Below are positions 32,946 to 42,747 of a DNA stretch of 64,000 bases, piece by piece. The DNA is taken from contig CAWHZI010000008.1 of NCBI GenBank assembly GCA_963833835.1, positions 310,001 to 374,000 of the forward strand, given 5' to 3'. Positions within the stretch are counted from its first letter, which is position 1. Every line of letters begins with the position of its first letter. The position numbers were made by a program, and so were the translations under genes. This DNA is from Bog-532 sp963833835 (GTDB lineage: Bacteria > Actinomycetota > Actinomycetes > Streptosporangiales > Streptosporangiaceae). The notes beneath the pieces were generated by a model. That model ran no database searches and was not told the DNA's origin. It saw nothing but the letters and a program-made list of their open reading frames with translations.

Positions 32946-32949
<4 letters not shown>
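31081..32949 (+). CDS. selB: Selenocysteine-specific elongation factor
   Basis: SelB is the GTPase that delivers Sec-tRNA(Sec) to UGA codons with a SECIS element. The 622-residue protein has G1 AGHVDHGKSTLVRAL, the switch region RGLTIDLGFAW, G3 DVPGHERFV, a G4 variant VVTRADLAD, beta-barrel domains (PAGTVRTGGELLL, GSARTPARVRVLG), and the C-terminal winged-helix region (about 340-620) ending LLEYLDRTRITERLPDDRRRL. GTG 31081 overlaps the selA stop (GTGA), so the two are coupled. It converges on the GH13 gene with a 4-base overlap. Confidence 0.95.
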
Positions 32950-34658
<1,709 letters not shown>

Positions 34659-34852
34659 CCCCTCCTCGTTGTCGGCAACCTCATTCTTGCCGGATAAGGC
34701 GGCCAAGGAGACATTTGGGTGCCCTTTCTGTGCGGGTGCCGCGCTGGCCACTGGTCGGGCGCGGACTTTTTGCCGCCGGGATCTGGTTGTCTCCGTGCAT
34801 ACGCTGGGTAGCGGAACCGCCTACCTGTGTCCCACCGGTAACCGGGGAAACG

Positions 34853-34858
34853 TAGGCT
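34853..34858 (+). promoter_or_regulatory. Leaderless -10 box of moaA
   Basis: TAGGCT is 4 bases before ATG 34863 and 7 bases before the next in-frame ATG, 34866. The usual 6-7 base distance favours the second ATG. Confidence 0.5.
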
Positions 34859-34862
34859 CGCG

Positions 34863-35855
34863 ATGATGCTGTCAGACACGTACGGCCGGGTTGCGACCGA
34901 TTTGCGGGTGTCGCTGACCGACCGCTGCAACCTTCGGTGCGCATACTGCATGCCCGCCGAGGGCCTGAACTGGCTGCCCAAACCCGAACTGCTGACCGAC
35001 GACGAGGTGGTGCGGCTGGTCCGCGTCGGGGTGGAGCGGCTCGGGATCCGCGAAGTGCGGTTCACCGGCGGTGAGCCGCTCCTGCGCCGGGGCCTGACCG
35101 AGATCGTGGCCCGCGCCGCTGGGCTGCGTCCCCGCCCCGAGCTGTCCATCACCACCAACGGCATCGGCCTGGCCCGGATGGCCGGTGCGCTGCGCGACGC
35201 CGGGCTGGACCGGGTCAACGTCTCGCTGGACACGCTCCGGCCCGAGGCCTTCCGTGAACTGTCCCGGCGCGACCGGCTGCAGGACGTGCTGGACGGCATG
35301 GCCGCGGCCGCAGCCGCCGGGCTGACCCCGGTCAAGGTCAACAGCGTGCTGATGCGCGGGGTCAACGACACCGAAGCGCGCGCCCTGCTGCGGTTCAGCC
35401 TGGCCCACGGGTACGAGCTGCGGTTCATCGAGCAGATGCCGCTGGACGCCCAGCACGGCTGGCGGCGGGCGAACATGGTGACCGCCGAGGAGATCTGCGA
35501 CGACCTGCGGCAGGAGTTCACCCTCACCCCGGAGGGACCGGACCGGCGTGGTTCGGCCCCCGCGGAGACGTTCGGTGTCAATGGCGGCCCGGCCCGGGTC
35601 GGGGTGATCGGCTCGGTGACCAGGCCGTTCTGCGGGGCCTGCGATCGGGTGCGGCTGACCGCGGACGGCCAGGTCCGCAACTGCCTGTTCGCCCGGGAGG
35701 AAAGCGACCTGCGCGGGCCGCTGCGGGCCGGGGCCAGCGACGAGGAACTAGCCGTGCGCTGGCGCCGGGCGGTGGCGGGCAAGCTGCCCGGCCACGGCAT
35801 CAACGACCCGGCCTTCCTGCAGCCTGACCGCCCGATGTCGGCCATCGGCGGCTGA
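34863..35855 (+). CDS. moaA: GTP 3',8-cyclase MoaA
   Basis: MoaA is the radical-SAM enzyme that makes 3',8-cyclo-GTP, the first step of molybdenum cofactor synthesis. The 330-residue protein has the N-terminal 4Fe-4S motif CNLRCAYC after RVSLTDR, RFTGGEPLLR, SITTNGIGL, NVSLDTLRPEAF, KVNSVLMRGVND, the C-terminal cluster motif FCGACDRVRLTADGQVRNC and the essential Gly-Gly end (SAIGG). ATG 34866 may be the real start from a leaderless mRNA. It is followed 3 bases later by a mobA-like gene, so the two form an operon. Confidence 0.96.
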   Translation: MMLSDTYGRVATDLRVSLTDRCNLRCAYCMPAEGLNWLPKPELLTDDEVVRLVRVGVERLGIREVRFTGGEPLLRRGLTEIVARAAGLRPRPELSITTNGIGLARMAGALRDAGLDRVNVSLDTLRPEAFRELSRRDRLQDVLDGMAAAAAAGLTPVKVNSVLMRGVNDTEARALLRFSLAHGYELRFIEQMPLDAQHGWRRANMVTAEEICDDLRQEFTLTPEGPDRRGSAPAETFGVNGGPARVGVIGSVTRPFCGACDRVRLTADGQVRNCLFAREESDLRGPLRAGASDEELAVRWRRAVAGKLPGHGINDPAFLQPDRPMSAIGG

Positions 35856-35858
35856 CCC

Positions 35859-36467
35859 GTGACGGCTGGCGCCGGGCCGGAGCTCAGCGCGGTCATCCTC
35901 GCGGGTGGCCGGGCCGCGCGGCTCGGCGGCATCGACAAGCCCGGCCTGGAGGTGGGCGGCCGCACGCTGCTGGCCACGGTCGTCGCGGCCGCCTCGGGGG
36001 CGGGGGCGGGCCGGATCATCGTCGTCGGGCCGGAGCACGCAGGCCTGGCCGTGTGCTTCGCGCGGGAAGACCCGCCCCGGGCCGGGCCGTTCGCGGCGCT
36101 GCGCTGCGGGCTGGGCCAGCTGGGTGACCCGGCCGGACACTGCGGCCGGGTGGCGGTGCTGGCGGCGGACCTGCCGTTCCTGCGGGCCGCCCACCTGCGC
36201 GCGCTGCTGGCCGCGACCGAAGACGACCGTGGCGCCGTCCTGGTCGACGACGAGGGCTATCCGCAGTGGCTGGCCGGATGCTGGCCCGAGCGCACCCTGT
36301 CTGCGGCGGCCGCCGGGTACACCGGATCCTCCCTGCGCGGGCTGATGGCTCCGCTGCGCCCGGCGCAGGTGGTCATCGAGCCAGCACCGGGGGAGCCACC
36401 GCCCTGGCTGGACTGCGACACCGAGGCGGACCTGTCCCGGGCCCGGGACTGGCCCCATGCCCGCTGA
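35859..36467 (+). CDS. MobA-like molybdenum cofactor guanylyltransferase
   Basis: A 202-residue nucleotidyltransferase matching MobA, which joins GMP to molybdopterin. It has AVILAGGRAARLGGIDKPGL at the N-terminus (GTP-binding loop), EDPPRAGPFAALRCGL, VAVLAADLPFL (metal-binding Asp) and EGYPQWLAGCW. The start is GTG 35859, 3 bases after moaA. Length is normal. MobA supplies the bis-MGD cofactor of enzymes such as formate dehydrogenase, which fits with the selA-selB genes nearby. A distant homologue of other specificity (e.g. MobB-less or cytidylyl) cannot be excluded. Confidence 0.9.
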   Translation: MTAGAGPELSAVILAGGRAARLGGIDKPGLEVGGRTLLATVVAAASGAGAGRIIVVGPEHAGLAVCFAREDPPRAGPFAALRCGLGQLGDPAGHCGRVAVLAADLPFLRAAHLRALLAATEDDRGAVLVDDEGYPQWLAGCWPERTLSAAAAGYTGSSLRGLMAPLRPAQVVIEPAPGEPPPWLDCDTEADLSRARDWPHAR

Positions 36468-36503
36468 GCCGGCCCCCGCTGAGCTGGCGTCCTGCGATCC
36501 AGG

Positions 36504-37430
36504 TCAGCGGTCGCCGGGCACGACCACGTTCTCCAGCGGCTCACCAGCGGCGAACCGGCGGACCTGGGCGGCCACGAACCGGGCCGCGGCCGGGTAGAAC
36601 GCCGCGGCGCCGCCCGCCACGTGCGGGGTGATCAGCACCCCGGGACTGTCCCACAGCGGGTGATCGGCGGGCAGCGGCTCGGGATCGGTGACATCCAGGG
36701 CCGCGCGCAGCCGCCCGGACGACGTCTCGGCCAGCAGCGCGCCGGTGTCCAGCACCGGCCCGCGCCCGACGTTGACCACCAGGGCGCCGTCCGGCAGCAG
36801 GGCCAGCCGCCTGGAGTCGAACAGCCCTCTGGTCTGCTCGGTCAGCGGGGTGACCAGCACCACCGCGTCCGCAGTCGGCAGCAGCGCGTCCAGGTCGGCC
36901 ACCGCGTGCACGTCGTCGGCGGGCCGCGCGGTGCGGGCCACCCGGACCACCTCGGCCTCGCCTGCGACCAGCCGCCGGTCCAGCGCCGCGCCGATCGAGC
37001 CGTAACCGACGATCAGCACCCGGCTGCCCGCCAGCGACCGGGTGTGCTCATGCTCCCAGCGGTGCTCTTCCTGGGCCCGCACCCAGCGCGGCAGCTCCCG
37101 CTGGGCCGCCAGCAGCAGGGCCAGGGCCAGCTCGGCGGTGCTGGAGTCGTGCAGACCCCGCGCGTTGGCCAGCGTGGTCCCCGCTGGCACCTGGTCCACC
37201 AGGTGCTCGTCGCCGGCCGTGAGGGCCTGGACCACCCGCAGGTTCGGCATCCGGCCCAGCGGCTCGCTGTTGTGCGGCCGGTCGTACGGCACGGTGTAGA
37301 AAACCACGTCCTTCAGGTCCTCCGGGCCGGGTTCGTCGCCGCTGAACACCTCGACCCGCAGGCCCGCGCCGCTCACGTCGCCGGCCAGTTCCCGGCTCTC
37401 CTGCCACGGCACCAGCACCCTGTCGCTCAC
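36504..37430 (-). CDS. D-isomer specific 2-hydroxyacid dehydrogenase
   Basis: The 308-residue NAD(P)-dependent dehydrogenase has the Rossmann loop LAGSRVLIVGYGSIGAALDRRL near residue 140. The family catalytic set is Arg in LVVNVGRGPVLD, Glu in ALDVTDPEPLPADHPLW and His in VLITPHVAGG. The N-terminal part carries LRVVQALTAGDEHLVD. It probably reduces a 2-oxoacid such as glyoxylate, hydroxypyruvate or phosphohydroxypyruvate. The substrate is not defined by sequence. The start is GTG 37430. It converges with mobA and stands alone. Confidence 0.9.
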   Translation of the reverse strand: MSDRVLVPWQESRELAGDVSGAGLRVEVFSGDEPGPEDLKDVVFYTVPYDRPHNSEPLGRMPNLRVVQALTAGDEHLVDQVPAGTTLANARGLHDSSTAELALALLLAAQRELPRWVRAQEEHRWEHEHTRSLAGSRVLIVGYGSIGAALDRRLVAGEAEVVRVARTARPADDVHAVADLDALLPTADAVVLVTPLTEQTRGLFDSRRLALLPDGALVVNVGRGPVLDTGALLAETSSGRLRAALDVTDPEPLPADHPLWDSPGVLITPHVAGGAAAFYPAAARFVAAQVRRFAAGEPLENVVVPGDR

Positions 37431-37539
37431 CGCGTCCTCGTCCCTTCCGTCGCCCTGCGTCGTGTGGCCATCATTTCAGGTCGGCGACCGGGCGTTAGCG
37501 CTGGTTAGACCATATTTAGTGACATCGGGATGGAGTTCA

Positions 37540-37800
37540 CCATCGGGAGATTCCGCTGGGCGGACCGGGCTGGCTCACGGCCGGCTGGTGGCCGCGCTGC
37601 ACGACGACGCGCTAGCCCTGCCGCTGCTGGCGATCGCCGTCCTGGCCTGGCTGAACGTCGCGGTCGGCAGCTGGCGCGGCCGCCCAGTGGTCCGGGTGCG
37701 GCGGCCCGGCTGGCTGTGGCCTGTTGTGGTTGTGGTGCTGGTCGCCTGGACCGTCCTGCGTAACCTCCCGTTCGGCCCGTTCGCCGCACTGCGCCCCTGA
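37540..37800 (+). pseudogene. DUF2752 family remnant
   Basis: The last 75 codons read LAHGRLVAALHDDALALPLL, then two hydrophobic segments and VLRNLPFGPFAALRP, which is the DUF2752 pattern. The family's N-terminal CPxCGxTRA motif is missing. The bases in its place (GCTGGGCGGACCGGG) look like a deleted and shifted version of it. An open frame to 37462 gives no sensible N-terminus. I read it as a decayed small membrane protein. It overlaps the 3' tail of the CDF gene on the other strand. Confidence 0.5.
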
Positions 37801-38808
37801 GTCGGCCGCGGCGGCCGGGCGCGGGCCGACGGTGAGCAGCGGGGTCGGCGCGTGGTCCACCTGCAGCGTGGTGTGCGTGATGCCGTAGTCCCGGCTCAGC
37901 AGCTCTTCCAGCTCGGCCCGCACCGCGTGGCAGTCCTCGCCCGGGTCGACCAGCACGTGGGCCGAGGCGGCGGGCAGGTCCGAACTGATCTCCCAGACGT
38001 GCAGGTCGTGCACCTCAGTGACACAGGGCTGGCGGGCCATGGCCGCGCCAATCGCGGCCGGCGCCAGCCCGGTCGGCGCCGCCTCCAAAAAGATCCGGTT
38101 GGAGTCGCGGACCAGCCCGAACCCGGCCAGCAGCATCAGCACCACCACGATCAGCGAGGCGATCGCGTCGGCCCGGGCGAACCCGGTGGTGACGATGATG
38201 ATGCCGGCAATCGCGGTGGCGACGAAGGCGTACACGTCGGTGAGCAGGTGCCGGAACGCGCCCTCCAGGTTGAGGCTGCGCTTCGGCGCCCGGCTGGCCC
38301 GGCCCACGAACAATGTGGTGGCCACGTTCACCGCGATTCCGGCCAGCGCCACCCCGATCACCGCGCCACCGGACACCGCAGGCGGCGTGATCAGCCGCCG
38401 GATCGCCTCGTAGGCCAGCCATAGCGCCAGCACGATCAGCGTGATCCCGTTGGCCTGCGCCGACAGTATCTCGGTCCGCTTCAGCCCGTAGGTGTAGCGG
38501 CCGCCGGGCGGTCGGGCGGCCAGTCGCATGGTGATCAGCACCAGCCCGATCGACGCCGCGTCGGTCAGCATGTGCGCGGCGTCGGAGATCAGCGCCAGCG
38601 AGTCCGCGGCCAAGCCGATGACGATCTCGGCCGCCATGTACACCAGGATCAGCGAGAGCGCGGCCCACAGCCAGCGCCGATCAGAATCCGCGGCGGGCCC
38701 GTGCTGGTGCGACCCGTGGTCGTGACCCGCCCCGTCCGGCTCATCCGGCTCGCCGCGGGCACGCCTCAGAACACGTGGCATCTCAGCACCCGCAGCCCAT
38801 ACGGCCAT
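37612..38808 (-). CDS. Cation diffusion facilitator (CzcD/ZitB type)
   Basis: A metal:H+ antiporter of the CDF family, 398 residues. After a His-rich N-terminus (HDHGSHQHG) there are six TM segments with the zinc-site HxxxD pairs in ISDAAHMLTD (TM2) and FRHLLTDVYAF (TM5), then the cytoplasmic domain VTEVHDLHVWEISSDLPAASAHVLV. The His/Asp set points to Zn2+ or a similar ion. The normal domain ends near residue 330. The last 60 or so residues are polar low-complexity and run antisense over the DUF2752 remnant, so the original stop may be lost. ATG 38781 is an alternative start. Confidence 0.9.
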   Translation of the reverse strand: MAVWAAGAEMPRVLRRARGEPDEPDGAGHDHGSHQHGPAADSDRRWLWAALSLILVYMAAEIVIGLAADSLALISDAAHMLTDAASIGLVLITMRLAARPPGGRYTYGLKRTEILSAQANGITLIVLALWLAYEAIRRLITPPAVSGGAVIGVALAGIAVNVATTLFVGRASRAPKRSLNLEGAFRHLLTDVYAFVATAIAGIIIVTTGFARADAIASLIVVVLMLLAGFGLVRDSNRIFLEAAPTGLAPAAIGAAMARQPCVTEVHDLHVWEISSDLPAASAHVLVDPGEDCHAVRAELEELLSRDYGITHTTLQVDHAPTPLLTVGPRPAAAADSGAQCGERAEREVTQDGPGDQHHNHNRPQPAGPPHPDHWAAAPAADRDVQPGQDGDRQQRQG

Positions 38809-38931
38809 GATACGTACGCCGCCCTCAGCTGATCAGGCCTCGTTTATAAGCGGTGGCAACAGCGGAGGCGCGGTCGCGGGCTCCGCATCGGCCAGGCAGG
38901 CCCGGCCGACCGGCTGATCGGCCCCGGCCGG

Positions 38932-38978
38932 CATCCTCCGATCGGAGGATGTCTGACAGGCTGGGGACACCTGACAGG
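38932..38978. promoter_or_regulatory. 20-bp palindrome and CTGACAGG direct repeats
   Basis: Bases 38932-38951 form a perfect 20-bp palindrome (half-site CATCCTCCGA). CTGACAGG occurs at 38953-38960 and again at 38971-38978, 18 bases apart; the second lies in the small palindrome ACCTG-A-CAGGT. The site lies between the CDF exporter and the DUF6457-like gene and looks like an operator, perhaps for a metal-responsive regulator. Confidence 0.55.
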
Positions 38979-39008
38979 TAAACCAATGTGGGACGGGTGC
39001 ATTCACTC

Positions 39009-39254
39009 ATGAGCGGTATCGACCGGTGGGTTATGGCCGTCAGCGAGGAGCTGGGTCTGAGCGCCGTGCCCTCCGATACCAGAACGATCCTGGACATGAC
39101 CAAGGACGTGGCCCACAACGTGGACCGGCCCGCCGCTCCGGTGACCGCGTACCTGGTCGGGATCGCGGTCGGGCGGGGCAAGCCGCTGCCTGAGGCGCTT
39201 AAGTGCGTCAAGGAACTGGCCGACTCCTGGGAAGGCCATTCGGAGGAAAGCTGA
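39009..39254 (+). CDS. Small DUF6457-like protein
   Basis: A predicted 81-residue protein (MSGIDRWVMAVSEELG, ILDMTKDVAHNVDRPAAPVT, YLVGIAVGRGKPLPEALKCV). It resembles the small helical DUF6457 domain, which I know as a stand-alone protein or as an appendage of MobA-like nucleotidyltransferases. That would fit with moaA-mobA 3 kb upstream. The role is unknown. The start is uncertain: GTG at 38988 or 38997 is also in frame, and none has a clear ribosome binding site. The assignment rests on the DVAHNVDRPAAP block. Confidence 0.65.
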   Translation: MSGIDRWVMAVSEELGLSAVPSDTRTILDMTKDVAHNVDRPAAPVTAYLVGIAVGRGKPLPEALKCVKELADSWEGHSEES

Positions 39255-39275
39255 CCCAAGCCGAGCCGACCCGCG

Positions 39276-40604
39276 TCAGCCGTGGCCGGTGAGCCGCAGG
39301 CCGGCCCACAGCGCCACCGTGGCCACGGCCAGGCCGGCCGGCACCGTGGCCAGCCCCAGCCGGGTGAACTCACGCAGGTCCACGTCCTGATCCCGGTCGG
39401 CCAGCAGCCGCCGCCACAGCAGCGTGGCCAGGGAACCGGCGTAGCTGAGGTTGGGCCCGATGTTGACGCCGATCAGCGCGGCCAGCACCAGCCCGGTGAC
39501 CGCGCCGGACCCGGTCCCGTGCCCCGTCGCCGACGCGCTGATCGCGGCCAGTAGTACCAAGATGGCCGGGAGGTTGTTGACCAGGTTCGCGATGGCCGCG
39601 GCCAGGAACGCCACCGCCAGCAGCGCCAGCAGCGACGACCCGTGCGGCAGCAGCCGCCCCACGGCCGTACCCAGGCCGCGGATGCTCAGCGCCTGCACCA
39701 CCAGCCCCAGCGACAGCACGAACAGCAGGAACGGGATCGCGGCCGCCCGCACGATCCCGGTCGCCGTGATCTGGTGCCGGGCCAGGCTGCGCGCGGCCAG
39801 CAGGCACGCGCCGGCCGCCGCCGCCCAGGCCGGGCTGACCCCGGCGAACGAGGTCACCGCGAACCCGGCCAGCGTGGCCAGCACCACCACCAGCGGGAAC
39901 CGCGGGACCGGGGGAGCCGCCTCGGCGTCGGGCTCACGGTCCGGCGCGCCCGCGGCTACGGCCAGGTCGGCCCGGAAGAACAGCCGGAACACCACGTACT
40001 CCACCGCGATCACGGCCAGCCAGGGCAGCGCCATCACCGCGGTGAACCCGGCCAGGCTGAGCCCGCAGATCGCGAACGCGAGCAGGTTGGTCAGGTTCGA
40101 CACCGGCAGCAGCAGCGAGCCGGAGTTGGCCAGGTGCGTGCAGGCGTAGGTGGCCGGTTTGGGCCGCAGCCGCAGCCGGGTGGTGGTGTCGTGCACCACC
40201 GGGGTCAGCAGCACCACGGTGGTGTCCAGGCTGAGCACCGCCGTGGTGGCCGACGCCAGCACGAACGTCCCGGTCAGCAGCCGCACCGGGTCGCGGCGGC
40301 TCCACCGGGCCAGCCGGGCGCCGGCCGAGGTGAACAGCCCTTCGGACTGACACAGCTGGCCCAGCACCAGCACGGCGGCCAGGAACCCCACCACCGGGAG
40401 CAGCCGGCCGGTCTCGGCCCGCGCCGCGGTCAGCGGCAGCGCCCCGGTCACGATCACGACGATCGCTGCCGGTACGGCCACGGCGGCCTCGGGCAGCCAG
40501 CGCGGCCGGGTCACGGCGGCGACCAGGATGACGGCCAGCAGCACGGCCGCGAGCGCCTCGCCCGACGCGCCGGTCAGGGCCTTCGCCCCGGTACCGCGCG
40601 CCAC
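39276..40604 (-). CDS. ArsB/SLC13-type ion permease
   Basis: The 442-residue protein has about 11-12 hydrophobic segments in two repeats typical of the ion transporter superfamily (ArsB, NhaD, CitM/SLC13). The signature half-helices are VLASATTAVLSLDTTVVLLTPVV in the first repeat and AIANLVNNLPAILVLLAA plus IGVNIGPNLSYAGSLATLLW in the second. The GPNLSxxGSLATLLWR block is characteristic of ArsB-like arsenite pumps, but no arsR or arsC gene is adjacent, so the ion or acid carried is uncertain. It diverges from the exonuclease gene across 58 bases. Confidence 0.85.
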   Translation of the reverse strand: MARGTGAKALTGASGEALAAVLLAVILVAAVTRPRWLPEAAVAVPAAIVVIVTGALPLTAARAETGRLLPVVGFLAAVLVLGQLCQSEGLFTSAGARLARWSRRDPVRLLTGTFVLASATTAVLSLDTTVVLLTPVVHDTTTRLRLRPKPATYACTHLANSGSLLLPVSNLTNLLAFAICGLSLAGFTAVMALPWLAVIAVEYVVFRLFFRADLAVAAGAPDREPDAEAAPPVPRFPLVVVLATLAGFAVTSFAGVSPAWAAAAGACLLAARSLARHQITATGIVRAAAIPFLLFVLSLGLVVQALSIRGLGTAVGRLLPHGSSLLALLAVAFLAAAIANLVNNLPAILVLLAAISASATGHGTGSGAVTGLVLAALIGVNIGPNLSYAGSLATLLWRRLLADRDQDVDLREFTRLGLATVPAGLAVATVALWAGLRLTGHG

Positions 40605-40650
40605 CTCATCATGGGCTCATTATGCCGGCCCGTCGATGATCTGGACCTGG

Positions 40651-40656
40651 CAGGAT
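40651..40656 (+). promoter_or_regulatory. Leaderless -10 box of the exonuclease gene
   Basis: CAGGAT lies 6 bases ahead of ATG 40663. It resembles the TAGGAT box of the TetR gene at 20034. Confidence 0.4.
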
Positions 40657-40662
40657 GGCGTC

Positions 40663-41583
40663 ATGGGCTCGCTCATGCTGCTGGATACCGCCTCGCTGTA
40701 CTACCGCGCGTTCTACGGGGTGCCGGACACCGTCACCGCGCCGGACGGCACGCCGGTCAACGCCGTCCGCGGGCTGCTGGACATGATCGCGCGGCTGGTC
40801 CGGGCGCGCGAGCCAGCCCGGCTGGTGGCCTGCATGGACGAGGACTGGCGGCCCGCGTTCCGGGTCGAGGCGGTGCCGTCCTATAAGGCCCACCGGCTGG
40901 CCGAAGGCCAGGGAGCGCGCGGCAACGACGAGCAGACCCCGGACGCGCTGGTCCCGCAGATCCCGATCATCAACGACGTGCTCGCCGCGACGGGCCTGGC
41001 CGTGGCCGGGGCCCCCGGCTACGAGGCTGACGACGTCATCGCCACCCTCGCGGTGGGCGCGGACCAGCCGGTGGATGTGATCACCGGCGACCGTGACCTG
41101 TTCCAGCTGGTCGACGACGAACATCAGGTCCGGATCGTCTACACCGTCCGCGGCCTGAACAACCTGGACATCATCGACGAGCAGGCCGTGGCCGACCGCT
41201 ACAAGATCCCCGGCCGGGCCTACGCCGACTTCGCCGTATTGCGCGGCGACCCCAGCGACGGCCTGCCCGGAGTGCCCGGGGTGGGGGAGAAGACCGCGGC
41301 CACCCTGATCAACAAGTTCGGCAGCCTGACCGCCATCCTGGAAGCGCTAGACGCCGGGCACGGCGGTTTCCCGACCGGCGCCCGGAACAAGCTCACCGCG
41401 GCCCGCGACTACCTGGACGTGGCCCCGATGGTGGTCCGGACCGCCACCGACGTGCCGCTGCCCAAGGTAACCGGCGACCTGCCGCTCACCCCGGCCGACC
41501 CGAGCCGGCTCCAGGAGCTTGGCGACCGGTGGCGGCTCGGCTCGTCCCTGTCCCGGTTCATCGCCGCGGTCACCGGGCAGTAG
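40663..41583 (+). CDS. Stand-alone 5'-3' exonuclease (FEN/PolI N-domain type)
   Basis: The 306-residue protein is homologous to the 5' nuclease domain of DNA polymerase I. Metal-binding acidic motifs are LLDTASLYYRAFYGVP at the N-terminus, GYEADDVIATLA near residue 125, VITGDRDLFQLV near 145 and GDPSDGLPGVPGVGEKTAATLI near 200, the last also being the DNA-binding helix-hairpin-helix. It should remove RNA primers and flaps. Actinobacteria often carry such a copy besides PolA. ATG 40663 has a CAGGAT box 6 bases upstream. The longer frame from 40528 is antisense to the permease gene. Confidence 0.93.
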   Translation: MGSLMLLDTASLYYRAFYGVPDTVTAPDGTPVNAVRGLLDMIARLVRAREPARLVACMDEDWRPAFRVEAVPSYKAHRLAEGQGARGNDEQTPDALVPQIPIINDVLAATGLAVAGAPGYEADDVIATLAVGADQPVDVITGDRDLFQLVDDEHQVRIVYTVRGLNNLDIIDEQAVADRYKIPGRAYADFAVLRGDPSDGLPGVPGVGEKTAATLINKFGSLTAILEALDAGHGGFPTGARNKLTAARDYLDVAPMVVRTATDVPLPKVTGDLPLTPADPSRLQELGDRWRLGSSLSRFIAAVTGQ

Positions 41584-41634
41584 CCTGCTGCCCAGGACCC
41601 CCGCGCAGGGGGCGGGCCCCCGGGAGGACGATCG

Positions 41635-42747
41635 ATGGCGACCTCAGAGCTGTACCCGGCCAGCCGGCTGGCCGCTGTGGCCGAGCGAGTGCGCGCCGAA
41701 GGACTGGACGTGCTGCTGCTGACGCCCGGTGCCGACCTGCGCTACGTGACCGGCTACGACGCCAAGCAGCTCGAACGGCTGACCTGCCTGGTCATCCCGG
41801 CCGCCGATCCGGCCTTCCTGGTGGTGCCGCGGCTCGAGCTGGCCGCGGCGCAGGCGTCCCCGGCGTCCGGGCTAGGCCTGGAGCTGATCCCCTGGGAGGA
41901 GACCGAGGACCCGTACGCGCTGATCGCGGACCGGCTGGGGCCGGTGGCCAGCACCGGGCTGGCCGACCAGATGTGGGCCCTGATGGTCCTGAAACTACGG
42001 GACGCGCTGCCCGGAGCCAAGCAGTTGCTGGCCAGTGCGGCCCTGCGAGACCTGCGGATGCGCAAGAACTCAGCCGAGGTGGCCGCACTGCGCGAAGCCG
42101 GTGCGGCCATCGACCGGGTCCACGCCCAGGTGCCGAACTGGCTGCGGCCCGGGCGGACCGAACGCCAGGTCGGCGCGCTGATCGCCGAGGCGATCCTGGC
42201 CGAGGGCCACGTGCAGGTCGACTTCACCATCGTGGGCTCCGGGCCGAACGCGGCCAGCCCGCACCACGAGCTGTCAGACCGGGTGCTGCAGGCGGGCGAC
42301 GCGGTGGTAGTCGACATCGGCGGCATGATGCCGTCCGGGTACCGGTCCGACTGCACCCGCACCTACGCGATCGGCACCCCGCCGGATGACTTCCTGGCCT
42401 ACTACCAGGTGCTGCAGGACGCTCAGCAGGCCGCGTTCGACGCGGTCCGGCCGGGTGTGCCCGCCGAGGACATCGACGCCGCCGCTCGCGAGCCGATCAC
42501 CGCGGCCGGGTACGGCGACGTGTTCATCCACCGCACCGGGCACGGTATCGGCCTGGAATCGCACGAGGACCCCTACATCGTGGCGGGCAATACCGAGCCG
42601 CTGGAGCCAGGCATGGCGTTCTCGATCGAGCCGGGTATCTACCCGGGCGCCAACGGGGCCCGCATCGAGGACATCGTGGTGTGCACCCAGGACGGCGCCG
42701 AACGCCTCAACAACGGCCCCCGCGACCTGGTCATCGTCGAGGCGTAG
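41635..42747 (+). CDS. M24 family Xaa-Pro peptidase (PepQ-like)
   Basis: A 370-residue metallopeptidase with a creatinase-like N-terminal domain (RYVTGYDAKQLERL) and the pita-bread M24 domain. All five metal ligands are visible: Asp in VVVDIGGMMPSG, Asp in RSDCTRTY, His in RTGHGIGLESHEDP, Glu in FSIEPGIY and Glu in ARIEDIVV. It should cleave Xaa-Pro bonds in the cytoplasm. GGGAGGA 7 bases before ATG 41635 gives a firm start. It lies 51 bases after the exonuclease gene on the same strand. Confidence 0.94.
   Translation: MATSELYPASRLAAVAERVRAEGLDVLLLTPGADLRYVTGYDAKQLERLTCLVIPAADPAFLVVPRLELAAAQASPASGLGLELIPWEETEDPYALIADRLGPVASTGLADQMWALMVLKLRDALPGAKQLLASAALRDLRMRKNSAEVAALREAGAAIDRVHAQVPNWLRPGRTERQVGALIAEAILAEGHVQVDFTIVGSGPNAASPHHELSDRVLQAGDAVVVDIGGMMPSGYRSDCTRTYAIGTPPDDFLAYYQVLQDAQQAAFDAVRPGVPAEDIDAAAREPITAAGYGDVFIHRTGHGIGLESHEDPYIVAGNTEPLEPGMAFSIEPGIYPGANGARIEDIVVCTQDGAERLNNGPRDLVIVEA

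Noticed and set aside
34659..34862. Possible molybdenum cofactor riboswitch before moaA
   Set aside because: The TAGGCT box next to the ATG implies a leaderless mRNA, and no conserved Moco-RNA structure was recognisable.
38825..39373. 182-codon minus-strand frame before the permease
   Set aside because: Trp/Arg/Pro-rich, antisense to the DUF6457-like gene and crossing a palindromic control region.
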